NCBI RefSeq assembly: GCF_003391115.1
Contig: NZ_QTJP01000001.1
Span: forward strand, 1,426,001 to 1,490,000
DNA from: Sphingomonas crusticola
Lineage (GTDB): Bacteria; Pseudomonadota; Alphaproteobacteria; Sphingomonadales; Sphingomonadaceae
DNA: 64,000 nt
Reading direction: 5' to 3'
The notes beneath the pieces were generated by a model. That model worked only from the letters and a program-made list of their open reading frames with translations, searched no databases and had not been told where the DNA came from. Position 1 is the first letter of the stretch; each line of letters begins with the position of its first letter. The position numbers and the translations under genes were made by a program. Below are positions 19,665 to 28,290 of the stretch, one piece after another.

Positions 19665-20189
19665 ATGTTCGCGATCACCGAACGCCTGCTGCTGCGGCCC
19701 GGCTGGCCCGAGGACGCGCCGGCCCTCGCCCGCACGATCGGCGATGAGCGGATCGTGCGCAACTTGACGCGCGTGCCGTGGCCCTACGCACTGGGCGATG
19801 CCGAACGATTCCTGGCCCTTCCCTACGAACCGCGGCGGCCGCGCTTCCTGATCTGCCTGCGCGATCGGCCCGAGCCGATCGGCGGGATCGGCATCCATGG
19901 CGATATTCCCGAACTCGGCTATTGGATCGCCCACGATCATTGGGGCAAGGGTTATGCGACCGAAGCCGGCCGTGCGGTGATCGCGCTGGCCGACGCCAGC
20001 CTGCGCCTCCCGCGCCTGGCCTCAAGCCACGCCACCGACAATCCGGCCTCAGGCAAGGTATTGCGCAAGCTCGGCTTCAGCCCGACCGGCAAGACAATAT
20101 GGGCCGCCAGCCATTGCCGCCGCACGCCAATGGAGTTGCGCCTGTTCGCGCGCGACTGCGAGCAGTCGCGTCAGGCGCTCGCCGCCTGA
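19665..20189 (+). CDS. GNAT family N-acetyltransferase (RimJ/RimL-like)
   Basis: Acetyl-CoA-dependent N-acetyltransferase of the RimJ-like branch, substrate unknown. ATG 19665 follows aggaga (19651-19656). The protein shows ITERLLLRPGWPEDAPALAR at the N-terminus, the acetyl-CoA-binding region YWIAHDHWGKGYATEAGRAV (about residues 85-104), and the family-typical NPASGKVLRKLGFSPTG (about 126-142). The length is 174 residues. It lies between the rpmA terminator and obgE. Confidence 0.9.
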   Translation: MFAITERLLLRPGWPEDAPALARTIGDERIVRNLTRVPWPYALGDAERFLALPYEPRRPRFLICLRDRPEPIGGIGIHGDIPELGYWIAHDHWGKGYATEAGRAVIALADASLRLPRLASSHATDNPASGKVLRKLGFSPTGKTIWAASHCRRTPMELRLFARDCEQSRQALAA

Positions 20190-20201
20190 AGCCGTGAGCA
20201 A

Positions 20202-20223
20202 TTCCCCGGCACTTGCCGGGGAA
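20202..20223 (+). terminator. Hairpin between the GNAT gene and obgE
   Basis: Nine-base perfect stem ttccccggc (20202-20210) with gccggggaa (20215-20223) around a four-base loop. There is no T run, so termination strength is uncertain. Confidence 0.5.
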
Positions 20224-20282
20224 CATCACCTCAAAGCCCTCAGGCGCTTCGCATTTCGCCCGCCTTGGAGTAGGCGGCAGCC

Positions 20283-21311
20283 ATGCATTTTCTGGATCAG
20301 GCCAAGATCTTCATCCGCTCGGGAAGCGGCGGGCCCGGCGCCGTGTCGTTCCGGCGCGAGAAGTATATGGAATATGGCGGCCCCAATGGCGGCAATGGCG
20401 GCAAGGGCGGGGACATCATCTTCGAAGCGGTCCCTGGCCTCAATACGCTGATCGACTTCCGCTACACGCAGCACTTCCGGGCGCAGCGCGGCACGCCGGG
20501 CGCAGGCACCGACCGGACCGGCCGGGGGGGCGACGACCTGGTGATCAAGGTTCCGGTGGGCACCCAGATATTATCGGACGACAAGGAGCAGGTGCTCGCC
20601 GACTTCACCGAGGCCGGCCAGCGCATCGTGTTTCTTCGGGGCGGCGACGGTGGGCGCGGCAATGCCAGCTACAAAACCTCCACCAATCGCGCGCCGCGCC
20701 AGCACGGCCCAGGCTGGCCAGGCGAGGAAATGTACGTGTGGCTGCGGCTGAAATTGCTCGCGGACGCGGGGCTCGTCGGCCTGCCCAACGCCGGTAAGTC
20801 GACGTTCATCAACGCGGTCAGTAACGCCGGCGCCAAGGTCGGCGCTTATCCCTTCACCACGATCCACCCCCAGCTCGGCGTCGCCAGCCGGCACGGCCGC
20901 GAATTCGTCATCGCCGACATTCCCGGCCTGATCGAGGGCGCGGCAGAGGGTGCGGGCATTGGCGACCGCTTCCTCGGCCATATCGAACGCTGCCGCGTGC
21001 TGCTGCACCTGGTCGACGCGACCGGCGACGACCCGGTCAAAGCCTGGCGCGTCGTCCGCGGCGAGCTTGATGCCTATGGCGCGGGATTGGCCGACAAACC
21101 CGAGATATTGGCGCTCAACAAGATCGACGCGCTGGACGCCAAGGACGTCACCAAGCTGGCCAAGAAGCTGGCCAAGGCGTCCGGCGAAGAGCCGCTGCTG
21201 CTGTCGGGCGCGAGTGGTGAGGGTGTCGAGGCGGCGCTCGACCGCATCGTCGCCGAGCTTGGGCCGATCACGCCCAAGGCCGAGGAAGCGGAAGAATGGT
21301 CGCCAATCTAG
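20283..21311 (+). CDS. obgE: GTPase Obg/CgtA
   Basis: Essential GTPase involved in 50S assembly and stress control. The Gly-rich OBG fold occupies about residues 1-158 ([18 protein letters not shown]). The GTPase domain follows, with G1 [18 protein letters not shown] (about 167), G3 in [15 protein letters not shown]4 NKID and SGASGEGV as G5. The length of 342 residues is normal for the short alphaproteobacterial form. It follows L21-L27 as in most bacteria and overlaps proB by 16 bases. Confidence 0.96.
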   Translation: MHFLDQAKIFIRSGSGGPGAVSFRREKYMEYGGPNGGNGGKGGDIIFEAVPGLNTLIDFRYTQHFRAQRGTPGAGTDRTGRGGDDLVIKVPVGTQILSDDKEQVLADFTEAGQRIVFLRGGDGGRGNASYKTSTNRAPRQHGPGWPGEEMYVWLRLKLLADAGLVGLPNAGKSTFINAVSNAGAKVGAYPFTTIHPQLGVASRHGREFVIADIPGLIEGAAEGAGIGDRFLGHIERCRVLLHLVDATGDDPVKAWRVVRGELDAYGAGLADKPEILALNKIDALDAKDVTKLAKKLAKASGEEPLLLSGASGEGVEAALDRIVAELGPITPKAEEAEEWSPI

Positions 21312-22432
21312 GCGCCGACCGCTTCGCGCCGGCCACCTGCCCGCGGCTGATCGTCAAGATCGGATCGTCCCTGCTCGTCGATGCAGCCGGCACGATCCGT
21401 CGGGATTGGCTGGCGGGGGTTGTGTCCGACATCGCAGAGCGCCAGCGCGCGGGCCAGCAGATCGCGATCGTGTCGTCAGGTGCGATCGCGCTCGGCGCGC
21501 GACGACTGGGGCTGACGAAAGGCGGGCGCGCGAGTCTCGAGGATGCTCAGGCGGCGGCCGCGACCGGCCAGATCGGCCTCAGCCACGCCTGGGCCGAATT
21601 ACTGGGGGCGGAGGGGCTGACCGCGGCCCAGATGCTGGTAACGCTGGGGGATCTGGAGGATCGGCGCCGCTATCTCAACGCGGCCGCGACGCTGGACCGG
21701 CTGCTCGCGTTGGGCGTGGTACCGGTGATCAACGAAAATGATTCGGTCGCGACCGAAGAGATACGTTTCGGCGACAATGACCGGTTGGCAGCGCGTATCG
21801 CCCAGGCGGCGGGTGCGAGCGGCGTGATCCTGCTGTCCGACGTCGACGGGCTCTACACCGCCAATCCGGCGCGCGACGCCAGTGCGACCCTGATCGCGGA
21901 GGTGGACGAAGTCGACGATGACATCCGCGCGATGGCGGACGGCGGCTCCGATTCGGGCATGGGTTCGGGCGGAATGGTATCCAAATTGGAAGCGGCCCGC
22001 ATCGCCCAGGCTGGCGGCGCCCATCTCGCGATTATCTCCGGCAAGGTCGAGCGCCCCCTTGCCGCCTTCGCCGCCGGCGGGCGCGGCACGGTGTTCTTGA
22101 GCCGCGGCGGTGCATCGGCGCGCAAGGCGTGGCTCGCCGGACGGCTCACCGCCCATGGCATCATCACGATCGACGCCGGCGCCGTCGCCGCACTCAAACA
22201 GGGATCCAGCCTGCTCGCCGCCGGCGCCACCCGGGTCACGGGGGGATTTGCCCGCGGCGACGTCATCGAAATCAGCGACCCGGCGGGGACCAGAGTAGCA
22301 CGCGGCCTGAGCGAATATGACGCAGCCGATGCCGCCCGCATCGCCGGCCATCGCCGCGACGCACATGCGGCCCTGCTCGGCTACGCGCCGCGCGCGGCGT
22401 TGGTGCACCGCGACCATCTGGTGCTGCTCTGA
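21296..22432 (+). CDS. proB: Glutamate 5-kinase ProB
   Basis: Phosphorylates glutamate at the gamma position, the committed and feedback-regulated step of proline synthesis. The amino-acid-kinase domain is about residues 16-255 ([65 protein letters not shown]). A C-terminal PUA domain covers about 285-370 ([20 protein letters not shown]). The length of 378 residues is normal. It overlaps obgE at the start and the next gene at the end (TGATG at 22430-22434). Confidence 0.96.
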   Translation: MVANLGADRFAPATCPRLIVKIGSSLLVDAAGTIRRDWLAGVVSDIAERQRAGQQIAIVSSGAIALGARRLGLTKGGRASLEDAQAAAATGQIGLSHAWAELLGAEGLTAAQMLVTLGDLEDRRRYLNAAATLDRLLALGVVPVINENDSVATEEIRFGDNDRLAARIAQAAGASGVILLSDVDGLYTANPARDASATLIAEVDEVDDDIRAMADGGSDSGMGSGGMVSKLEAARIAQAGGAHLAIISGKVERPLAAFAAGGRGTVFLSRGGASARKAWLAGRLTAHGIITIDAGAVAALKQGSSLLAAGATRVTGGFARGDVIEISDPAGTRVARGLSEYDAADAARIAGHRRDAHAALLGYAPRAALVHRDHLVLL

Positions 22433-23337
22433 TGCGGCTGGCGATCACGGGCGGCACCGGCTTCGTCGGCTCGCACCTGATCGAGCAAGCGCTCGCCGCC
22501 GGGTATCCGATCAAGGCGCTAACGCGCCGCCCCCAGCCGCCGCAGGTCGGCCTGACCTGGGTCGAAGGCGCGCTCGACCGCCCCGACAGCCTCGCCCGCC
22601 TGTGCGACGGCTGTGACGCGATCATCCACATTGCCGGCGTCATCAACGGCAGCCCCAGGGAATTTCACAACGGTAATGTCCTTGGAACCGAGGCGATGCT
22701 GACCGCTGCCGCGGGTGCGGGGATACGGCGCTTCATTCACATTTCCTCGCTCGCCGCGCGCGAGCCGCAGCTTTCGGTCTACGGGCGCTCGAAATATGAA
22801 TCGGAAGAGCCGGTGATCGCGGCCGGGAACGACTGGACGATCATTCGTCCGCCGGCGGTTTATGGACCGCGCGACCGTGTCATCCTCGACCTGTTCCGCC
22901 TTGCCAAGCGCCGGTTGATGCCGCTGCCACCAGCCGGCGGCCGCCTTTCGCTGATCCACGTACGGGATTTGTGCCGCTTGATCCTGGCCTGTCTCGAAAA
23001 CGAAAAAAGCTTTTGCCGGACGTATGAGCCCGACGATGGACGGAGCGGCGGCTGGTCTACGGTCGAAATGGCTCGTGCGGTCGGGCGCGCGGTCGGCAAC
23101 GCCGTGCTGCCGCTGCCTATTCCCAAGGCACTGCTGCCGATCGGCGTCGGGATTGACCGGCTGGTCCGGGGCAGCAAGGCGATGCTGACCCGCGATCGCA
23201 TCACCTATTACTGCCATCCCGACTGGACGGCCGCACCCCACTCGCACCCGCCGACGGACTTGTGGCATGCCCAGATCCCCACCGAGGAAGGGCTGAGGGA
23301 GACGGCGCGCTGGTACCGCGCCGAGGGCTGGCTCTAG
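22432..23337 (+). CDS. NAD(P)-dependent epimerase-like reductase, CerR-like (sphingolipid pathway)
   Basis: Extended short-chain dehydrogenase with an N-terminal Rossmann motif ([20 protein letters not shown]). The catalytic Tyr-x3-Lys is in SVYGRSKYESEEPV (near residues 117-121). The length is 301 residues. Its position directly before a dedicated acyl carrier protein and serine palmitoyltransferase, and its resemblance to NDUFA9-type reductases, match the CerR reductase described for Caulobacter ceramide synthesis. I infer that it reduces the 3-keto group of the sphingoid base or ceramide. The alternative is a nucleotide-sugar epimerase, for which the neighbourhood gives no support. Confidence 0.78.
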   Translation: MRLAITGGTGFVGSHLIEQALAAGYPIKALTRRPQPPQVGLTWVEGALDRPDSLARLCDGCDAIIHIAGVINGSPREFHNGNVLGTEAMLTAAAGAGIRRFIHISSLAAREPQLSVYGRSKYESEEPVIAAGNDWTIIRPPAVYGPRDRVILDLFRLAKRRLMPLPPAGGRLSLIHVRDLCRLILACLENEKSFCRTYEPDDGRSGGWSTVEMARAVGRAVGNAVLPLPIPKALLPIGVGIDRLVRGSKAMLTRDRITYYCHPDWTAAPHSHPPTDLWHAQIPTEEGLRETARWYRAEGWL

Positions 23338-23411
23338 ACCTCGGCGCAGAAACGCCGCCTTCATGCCGCAATCGCTTGGCAAGCCTGCGCATCCTTCCGT
23401 AAAGGCGGCCC

Positions 23412-23660
23412 ATGACCGAGCATGACGAAATCTTCGAGCGCGTTGCCGAGCAGATCGAGCCTTTCAACAAGAAGGGCGTCGACCTGACCGACGCCACCAC
23501 CTTTGCCGGCGACCTGGAATGGGACAGCCTGACGGTGATGGATTTCGTCGCCGCGGTCGAAGATGAGTTCGATATCCTCATCACGATGAACATGCAGGCC
23601 GATATCGAGACGATCGGCCAGCTCGTTGCCACCATCGCCAAGCTCAAGAAGCCCAGCTGA
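23412..23660 (+). CDS. Acyl carrier protein of the sphingolipid cluster
   Basis: An 82-residue acidic carrier protein. The phosphopantetheine attachment Ser lies in the motif EWDSLTVMDFVAAVEDEF (near residue 41), a variant of the usual DSL. Overlap of its stop with the serine palmitoyltransferase ATG (TGATG) indicates that it supplies acyl chains to that enzyme rather than to general fatty-acid synthesis. A matching arrangement is known in Caulobacter and other sphingolipid-making alphaproteobacteria. Confidence 0.9.
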   Translation: MTEHDEIFERVAEQIEPFNKKGVDLTDATTFAGDLEWDSLTVMDFVAAVEDEFDILITMNMQADIETIGQLVATIAKLKKPS

Positions 23661-24925
23661 TGACCGATGCGATCGACACCCCCGAAGATGTAAGCCTGGC
23701 CGATCTGCCGAGCCCCCACGGCCCGCACGATTTGCTGAGCAAGTTCAAGCCGCTGATCAACGAGCGTGAAGCGCTGCTCGCCACCGGCGTGCGCGATCCC
23801 TTCTCGATCGTGATGACCGACGTCAAATCACCGACGCTGGCGGTGATCCAGGGCAAGGACACGATCCTGCTCGGCACCTATAATTATATGGGCATGACGT
23901 TCGATCCCGACGTCGTGGCGGCCGGCAAGAAGGCGCTCGACGAGTTTGGCGCCGGTACGACCGGCAGCCGCGTACTCAACGGCACCTATCAGGGCCACCG
24001 CGAGTGCGAAGACGCGCTCAGGGAATTTTACGGGATGAAATCGGCGATCGTCTTTTCGACCGGTTATCAGGCCAATCTCGGCGTCATTTCCACGCTGGCC
24101 GGCAAGGGCGATTACATCATCCTCGATGCCGACAGCCACGCGTCGATCTACGACGGCTGCTGGCTCGGCAATGCCGAGATCGTGCGCTTCCGCCACAACA
24201 GCGTCGATGATCTCGACAAGCGGCTCGGCCGCCTCCCCAAGGAAGCGGGTAAGCTGGTCGTACTCGAAGGCGTCTATTCGATGTTCGGCGATGTCGCGCC
24301 GCTGCCGGAGATGGTCGCCGTCGCGAAGAAACATGGCGCCATGATCCTGTGCGACGAAGCGCACGGCATGGGTTTCTTCGGCGCCAATGGCCGCGGCGTG
24401 TATGAGGAAATGGGCGTCGAGGCGGATATCGATTTCGTCGTCGGCACCTTCTCCAAGTCGGTCGGCACGGTCGGCGGCTTCTGCGTTTCCAACCATCCAG
24501 ATTTCGAAGTGCTGCGCCTGGTGTGCCGCCCTTACATCTTTACCGCCTCGCTGCCGCCATCGGTGGTGGCGACCGCCGCCACCTCGATCCGCAAATTGAT
24601 GCATGCCGGCGACAAGCGCGCGCACCTGTGGAAGAATTCCAGGCGACTGCATCAGGGGCTGCGCGATCTGGGCTATTCGATCGCGACCGAGACCGCGCAA
24701 TCGGCGATCATCGCGGTGATGCTGCCGGATCAGGAGCGCGCGGTCAGCCTGTGGCAGGCTTTGCTGGAAGGCGGCGTCTATGTGAACCTGGCGCGGCCGC
24801 CGGCGACACCCGCCGGCACCTATTTGCTGCGCTGCTCGCTCTGCGCTGACCATTCGGACGAACAGGTCGGCCAGATCCTCGACATCTTCGCCGCGGCTGG
24901 CCGTGCCGTGGGATGTATCGCCTGA
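23660..24925 (+). CDS. spt: Serine palmitoyltransferase (alpha-oxoamine synthase family)
   Basis: PLP enzyme condensing serine with a C16 acyl thioester to 3-ketosphinganine, the first step of sphingolipid synthesis. The PLP Lys is in VVGTFSKSVGTVGGF (near residue 266). Other conserved segments are GAGTTGSRVLNGTYQGHREC (about 96-115), ILDADSHASIYDG, and CDEAHGMGFFGANGRGV. At 421 residues it is the soluble bacterial form. Other family members (KBL, BioF) are less likely, since a dedicated acyl carrier protein and a CerR-like reductase sit directly upstream. This gene is the main marker of a sphingomonad-like lineage. Confidence 0.92.
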   Translation: MTDAIDTPEDVSLADLPSPHGPHDLLSKFKPLINEREALLATGVRDPFSIVMTDVKSPTLAVIQGKDTILLGTYNYMGMTFDPDVVAAGKKALDEFGAGTTGSRVLNGTYQGHRECEDALREFYGMKSAIVFSTGYQANLGVISTLAGKGDYIILDADSHASIYDGCWLGNAEIVRFRHNSVDDLDKRLGRLPKEAGKLVVLEGVYSMFGDVAPLPEMVAVAKKHGAMILCDEAHGMGFFGANGRGVYEEMGVEADIDFVVGTFSKSVGTVGGFCVSNHPDFEVLRLVCRPYIFTASLPPSVVATAATSIRKLMHAGDKRAHLWKNSRRLHQGLRDLGYSIATETAQSAIIAVMLPDQERAVSLWQALLEGGVYVNLARPPATPAGTYLLRCSLCADHSDEQVGQILDIFAAAGRAVGCIA

Positions 24926-24961
24926 TCGAGTAAATTCAGGCGGCAGCTTGCGCGGCGCTGG

Positions 24962-26032
24962 CTAGCCGTTCTGCGCGCGGTGCAGCAGCTTCTGATCCGC
25001 CAGCACCAGCGCCATCATCGCTTCCACCACCGGCGCACCGCGAATGCCGACGCACGGATCGTGGCGGCCTTTCGTGCGGATCTCGGTCGCCTCGCCATTG
25101 CGGTCGATCGTCTCGACCGGGGTCAGGATTGACGAGGTCGGCTTGAACGCCACCCGCACCACTACCGGCTGCCCGGACGAAATGCCCCCCAGCACGCCAC
25201 CGGAATGGTTCGACAAGAATTGCGGCGCACCGTCCGGCCCGGGCCGGATCGCGTCGGCATCCTCCTCGCCGCTCAACCGCGCCGCGCCAAAGCCATCGCC
25301 GATCTCGAAGCCCTTGACCGCATTGATGCTCATCATCGCCGCGGCCAATTCACTGTCGAGCTTGGCGTAGAGCGGCGCGCCCCAGCCAACCGGCACGCCT
25401 TCGGCGACGCATTCCACTACCGCGCCCACCGACGAGCCATTCTTGCGTGCGGTGTCGACGATGGCCTCCCAGCGCTGCGCGGCCCCCGCATCCGGACAGA
25501 AGAAGGGGTTTGCGTCGATCTGATCGGCGTCGAACGCGGCGGGATCGATCGCGTCACCGCCCAGCTCGACGACATAGGCCCTGATCCGCACCTCCGGGAT
25601 AACGGCACGCGCCACCCCCCCGGCCGCAACCCGCGCCGCCGTCTCGCGCGCGGAGGACCGACCGCCGCCGCGATAGTCGCGAAAGCCATATTTGGCGTCA
25701 TAGGTATAATCGGCATGCCCCGGCCGGTAGGCGAGCGCGACTTCCGAATAATCCTTCGAACGCTGGTCGACATTCTCGATCATCAAACTGATCGGCGTGC
25801 CGGTGGTCCGGCCCTCGAACACACCCGAGAGGATGCGGACCTGGTCCGGCTCCTGCCGCTGCGTGGTGAAACGCGACGTGCCCGGCCGGCGCTTGTCGAG
25901 CCACGGCTGGATGTCAGCTTCGCTGAGCGCGAGGCCGGGCGGGCAACCGTCCACCACCGCGCCAAGCGCAGGGCCATGGCTCTCCCCCCAGGTCGTGAAG
26001 CGGAACACGCGCCCGAATGTGTTGAAGCTCAT
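24962..26032 (-). CDS. aroC: Chorismate synthase AroC
   Basis: Converts 5-enolpyruvylshikimate 3-phosphate to chorismate using reduced FMN, the last common step of aromatic amino-acid synthesis. The N-terminus is [20 protein letters not shown]. Signature 2 is [20 protein letters not shown], followed by [17 protein letters not shown]; near the C-terminus lies [17 protein letters not shown] with [18 protein letters not shown]. The length of 356 residues is normal. Its ATG overlaps the end of the frameshifted DUF559 gene, so transcription probably enters from the fabI side. Confidence 0.97.
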   Translation of the reverse strand: MSFNTFGRVFRFTTWGESHGPALGAVVDGCPPGLALSEADIQPWLDKRRPGTSRFTTQRQEPDQVRILSGVFEGRTTGTPISLMIENVDQRSKDYSEVALAYRPGHADYTYDAKYGFRDYRGGGRSSARETAARVAAGGVARAVIPEVRIRAYVVELGGDAIDPAAFDADQIDANPFFCPDAGAAQRWEAIVDTARKNGSSVGAVVECVAEGVPVGWGAPLYAKLDSELAAAMMSINAVKGFEIGDGFGAARLSGEEDADAIRPGPDGAPQFLSNHSGGVLGGISSGQPVVVRVAFKPTSSILTPVETIDRNGEATEIRTKGRHDPCVGIRGAPVVEAMMALVLADQKLLHRAQNG

Positions 26033-26465
26033 TCGCTCCTCTCCCCTTGGGGGAGAGGAAGGGGCCCGCGCGGCATCGCCGCGTGGGAAGGTGAGGGTGT
26101 GCCCGAAGCAAGGACGTCCCGGATAAAGAGTACGACCCCGTCCAGATTGCCCATCACATCGGCGTTGGTGAATCGAACCACGCGATACCCCTCATGCTCC
26201 AGGAAGCCGTCCGGCGAGCATCCCTGCTTTCTGCGATCGGCCCGACATGCGTATCGCCGTCTATCTCGATCACCAGCTTCGCCGACTGGCAAACGAAGTC
26301 GCCGAAGAACGGCCCCAGACGCTGCTGGCGGCGGAACTTGAAGCCGTCAAGCGCTGCACCACGTAAGATGGCCCACAGCTTTCGCTCGGCGGGCGTAGAA
26401 TTGCGGCGAAGCTGCCGCGCGCGGGCTACGGATTGATCGCCTTCATTGTAGCGGGTCTGCGGCAT
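26029..26465 (-). pseudogene. DUF559 (Vsr-like endonuclease fold) gene with a one-base frameshift
   Basis: From the ATG at 26465 the protein reads as a typical DUF559: ARQLRRNSTPAERKLWAILR, GFKFRRQQRLGPFFGDFVCQ, LVIEIDGDTHVG. It then loses register after ARRTA. The expected continuation, [20 protein letters not shown], is present in the -1 frame. A single missing base between 26205 and 26206 would restore one ORF of about 145 residues. The C-terminal codons run into a palindromic repeat and the stop overlaps aroC (ATGA). DUF559 proteins resemble very-short-patch-repair endonucleases. The break is either a real pseudogene or a sequencing error. Confidence 0.78.
26038..26099 (+). repeat. Palindromic intergenic repeat, left copy beside the DUF559 gene
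   Basis: A hairpin cctctcccc (26038-26046) with ggggagagg (26050-26058) is followed by a second hairpin cgcggc/gccgcg (26069-26083) and the tail gaaggtgagggtg. A related unit lies in opposite orientation on the other side of the DUF559 gene. Confidence 0.65.
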
Positions 26466-26470
26466 GTGAG

Positions 26471-26529
26471 ACTCACCCTCTCCCCCCTGCCGCTACGCGA
26501 CAGGTACCCTCTCCCCCGAGGGGAGAGGG
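26471..26529 (-). repeat. Palindromic intergenic repeat, right inverted copy beside the DUF559 gene
   Basis: Read on the minus strand it starts with a ten-base hairpin (26520-26529 with 26507-26516), then an imperfect cctg/cagg hairpin, and ends in gagagggtgagtc, matching the layout of the unit at 26038-26099 in the opposite orientation. It occupies the gap between fabI and the DUF559 gene. Confidence 0.62.
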
Positions 26530-26533
26530 GGGA

Positions 26534-27340
26534 TCATGCCAAAGCAATATCCGGCGCGTCCTCAGCCTTCATGCCGATCACGTTGTACCCAGCATCGACA
26601 TGGTGGATTTCGCCCGTCACGCCGCTCGACAGATCCGACAGCAGATATAATCCCGCGCCGCCGACCTCCTCGATCGTGACGTTGCGACGCAGCGGGCTGT
26701 TGAGTTCGTTCCACTTCAAAATGTAGCGGAAATCGCCGATGCCGCTCGCCGCGAGCGTCTTGATCGGTCCGGCCGAGATGGCGTTGACGCGAATATTCTC
26801 CGGCCCCAGGTCCATCGCGAGATATTTCACGCTGGTCTCCAGCGCCGCCTTGGCGACCCCCATGACGTTATAGTGCGGCACCACCTTCTCGGCGCCATAA
26901 TAGGTCAGCGTCAGGATCGAGCCGCCATTGGGCATCATCCGGCGCGCATGCCGCGTCACCGCGACCATCGAATAAGCCGAGATGTTCATCGTCATCAGGA
27001 AATTGTCGAGGCTGGTGTCGACATACAGGCCGCGCAGCTCATTCTTGTCGGAAAAGCCGATCGCGTGGACGAGGAAGTCGATCGTCGGCCACAACTCCGC
27101 CAGCTCGGCAAAGGCCCGCTCGAGATTGTCGGCGTCGGACACGTCGCAATCGACAAGGTGCGGCACCCCCAATTGCTGGGCGAGCGGACGCACCCTTTTT
27201 TCCATCATCGCGCCCTGATAGCTGAACGCCAGCTCGGCACCCTGCGCGCTCAATGCCTTGGCGATCCCCCAGGCTAATGATTTGTCGTTGGCGAGCCCCA
27301 TGATGAGCCCGCGCTTTCCTTCCATCAGCCCGGCCATCAT
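26534..27340 (-). CDS. fabI: Enoyl-[acyl-carrier-protein] reductase (NADH) FabI
   Basis: Short-chain dehydrogenase performing the last reduction of the fatty-acid elongation cycle. The N-terminus LMEGKRGLIMGLANDKSLAW carries the FabI-type nucleotide motif. The catalytic Tyr and Lys are in YYGAEKVVPHYNVMGVAKAA, and IRVNAISAGPIKTLAASGIG is typical. The ATG at 27340 overlaps the YihY stop and sits next to ggagga; ATGs at 27337 and 27325 are alternatives. The length is 268 residues. fabI and aroC are commonly near neighbours in this group; here the DUF559 unit separates them. Confidence 0.95.
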   Translation of the reverse strand: MMAGLMEGKRGLIMGLANDKSLAWGIAKALSAQGAELAFSYQGAMMEKRVRPLAQQLGVPHLVDCDVSDADNLERAFAELAELWPTIDFLVHAIGFSDKNELRGLYVDTSLDNFLMTMNISAYSMVAVTRHARRMMPNGGSILTLTYYGAEKVVPHYNVMGVAKAALETSVKYLAMDLGPENIRVNAISAGPIKTLAASGIGDFRYILKWNELNSPLRRNVTIEEVGGAGLYLLSDLSSGVTGEIHHVDAGYNVIGMKAEDAPDIALA

Positions 27341-28164
27341 TCCTCCGTCGATGCTGCTTGGTGCCGGTCCCTTACGCTGTGGTGCGGGGTGGACGCCAGT
27401 GCTGCGTTCAAGTGGGCACCGATCACCAGCCCGAAGCCGACGAGCCAGAAAAAGAATAAGGCGACGACAAAGCCCGCCAGGCTGCCATAGGTTCGGCCAT
27501 AGCCGCCGAGCAAAGCCAACAACGGCGGCAGGATCGCGCTGGTCGCCGCCCACCATAAGGTGGTGAAGGCCGCCCCCGGCCATTTTGGGCATTTGCTCCA
27601 GCGATATTTGCTCGGGGTGAGCGAATAGAAGACAAGGTAGAGCGCGACGAACAAGGCCGCCAGCGGGGCCAGCCGGCTCCACCCGATCCAGCCGATGATG
27701 TCGTCCGACCCCGGGACCAGCCGGTCGAGGAAATTGGCGATGCCCGTCAGCAGCAATTGCGCGGTGAAGGCCGCCAGCATCATTACCACCGCCCCGACGA
27801 TCAGCCCGACCGACCACAGCCGATAATGCCAGAATGGCTTGGAGAAGCGCATGCCATAAGCGCGGCGCAATATGTCACGAATCGTTTCGATGAAACTGCC
27901 GGTAGTCCACAAACCCACCAATGCGCCCGCCCACAATAATAGCCCGGTCCGCTGCTTGAGCACATCCTCGATCGGCTGGCTCAATATGCCGCGGACCGAG
28001 GCCGGCAGCGTGCGCAGGAAACTGTAGACCGCATTCTCGGTGTCATAGCCGTGGCCCAGGCCATGGGCCAAAGCGGCCAGCACGATGAAGAACGGGAATA
28101 GCGACATCAATGCGAGGTAAGCGAGGTTGCCGGCATGGATGAAGCCGTCCGAATAGACACCCAC
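27337..28164 (-). CDS. YihY/BrkB family membrane protein
   Basis: Inner-membrane protein with about six helices, family UPF0761/YihY; no biochemical role is settled. Starting at the GTG at 28164 the protein opens GVYSDGFIHAGNLAYLALMS, and the next helix is LFPFFIVLAALAHGLG. GTG 28164 has no ribosome-binding site. The frame stays open upstream for 33 more protein-like codons to an ATT at 28263, which has AGGAG seven bases before it, so the real N-terminus may be longer. The Ser/Arg-containing C-terminus overlaps the fabI start. It lies between the dnaJ-like gene and fabI and is probably co-transcribed with them. Confidence 0.86.
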   Translation of the reverse strand: MGVYSDGFIHAGNLAYLALMSLFPFFIVLAALAHGLGHGYDTENAVYSFLRTLPASVRGILSQPIEDVLKQRTGLLLWAGALVGLWTTGSFIETIRDILRRAYGMRFSKPFWHYRLWSVGLIVGAVVMMLAAFTAQLLLTGIANFLDRLVPGSDDIIGWIGWSRLAPLAALFVALYLVFYSLTPSKYRWSKCPKWPGAAFTTLWWAATSAILPPLLALLGGYGRTYGSLAGFVVALFFFWLVGFGLVIGAHLNAALASTPHHSVRDRHQAASTEE

Positions 28165-28290
28165 GGCAATACGCTTGACGATGTTGAACGCACGCGAGTG
28201 ACGCCGATCGACATCTTCATGATCCCAACGCCGCTCGGGCGATTCGGGTGAGACTTCCTGAATAACGGGGCTCCTGGGCGCGGTGCGCAG

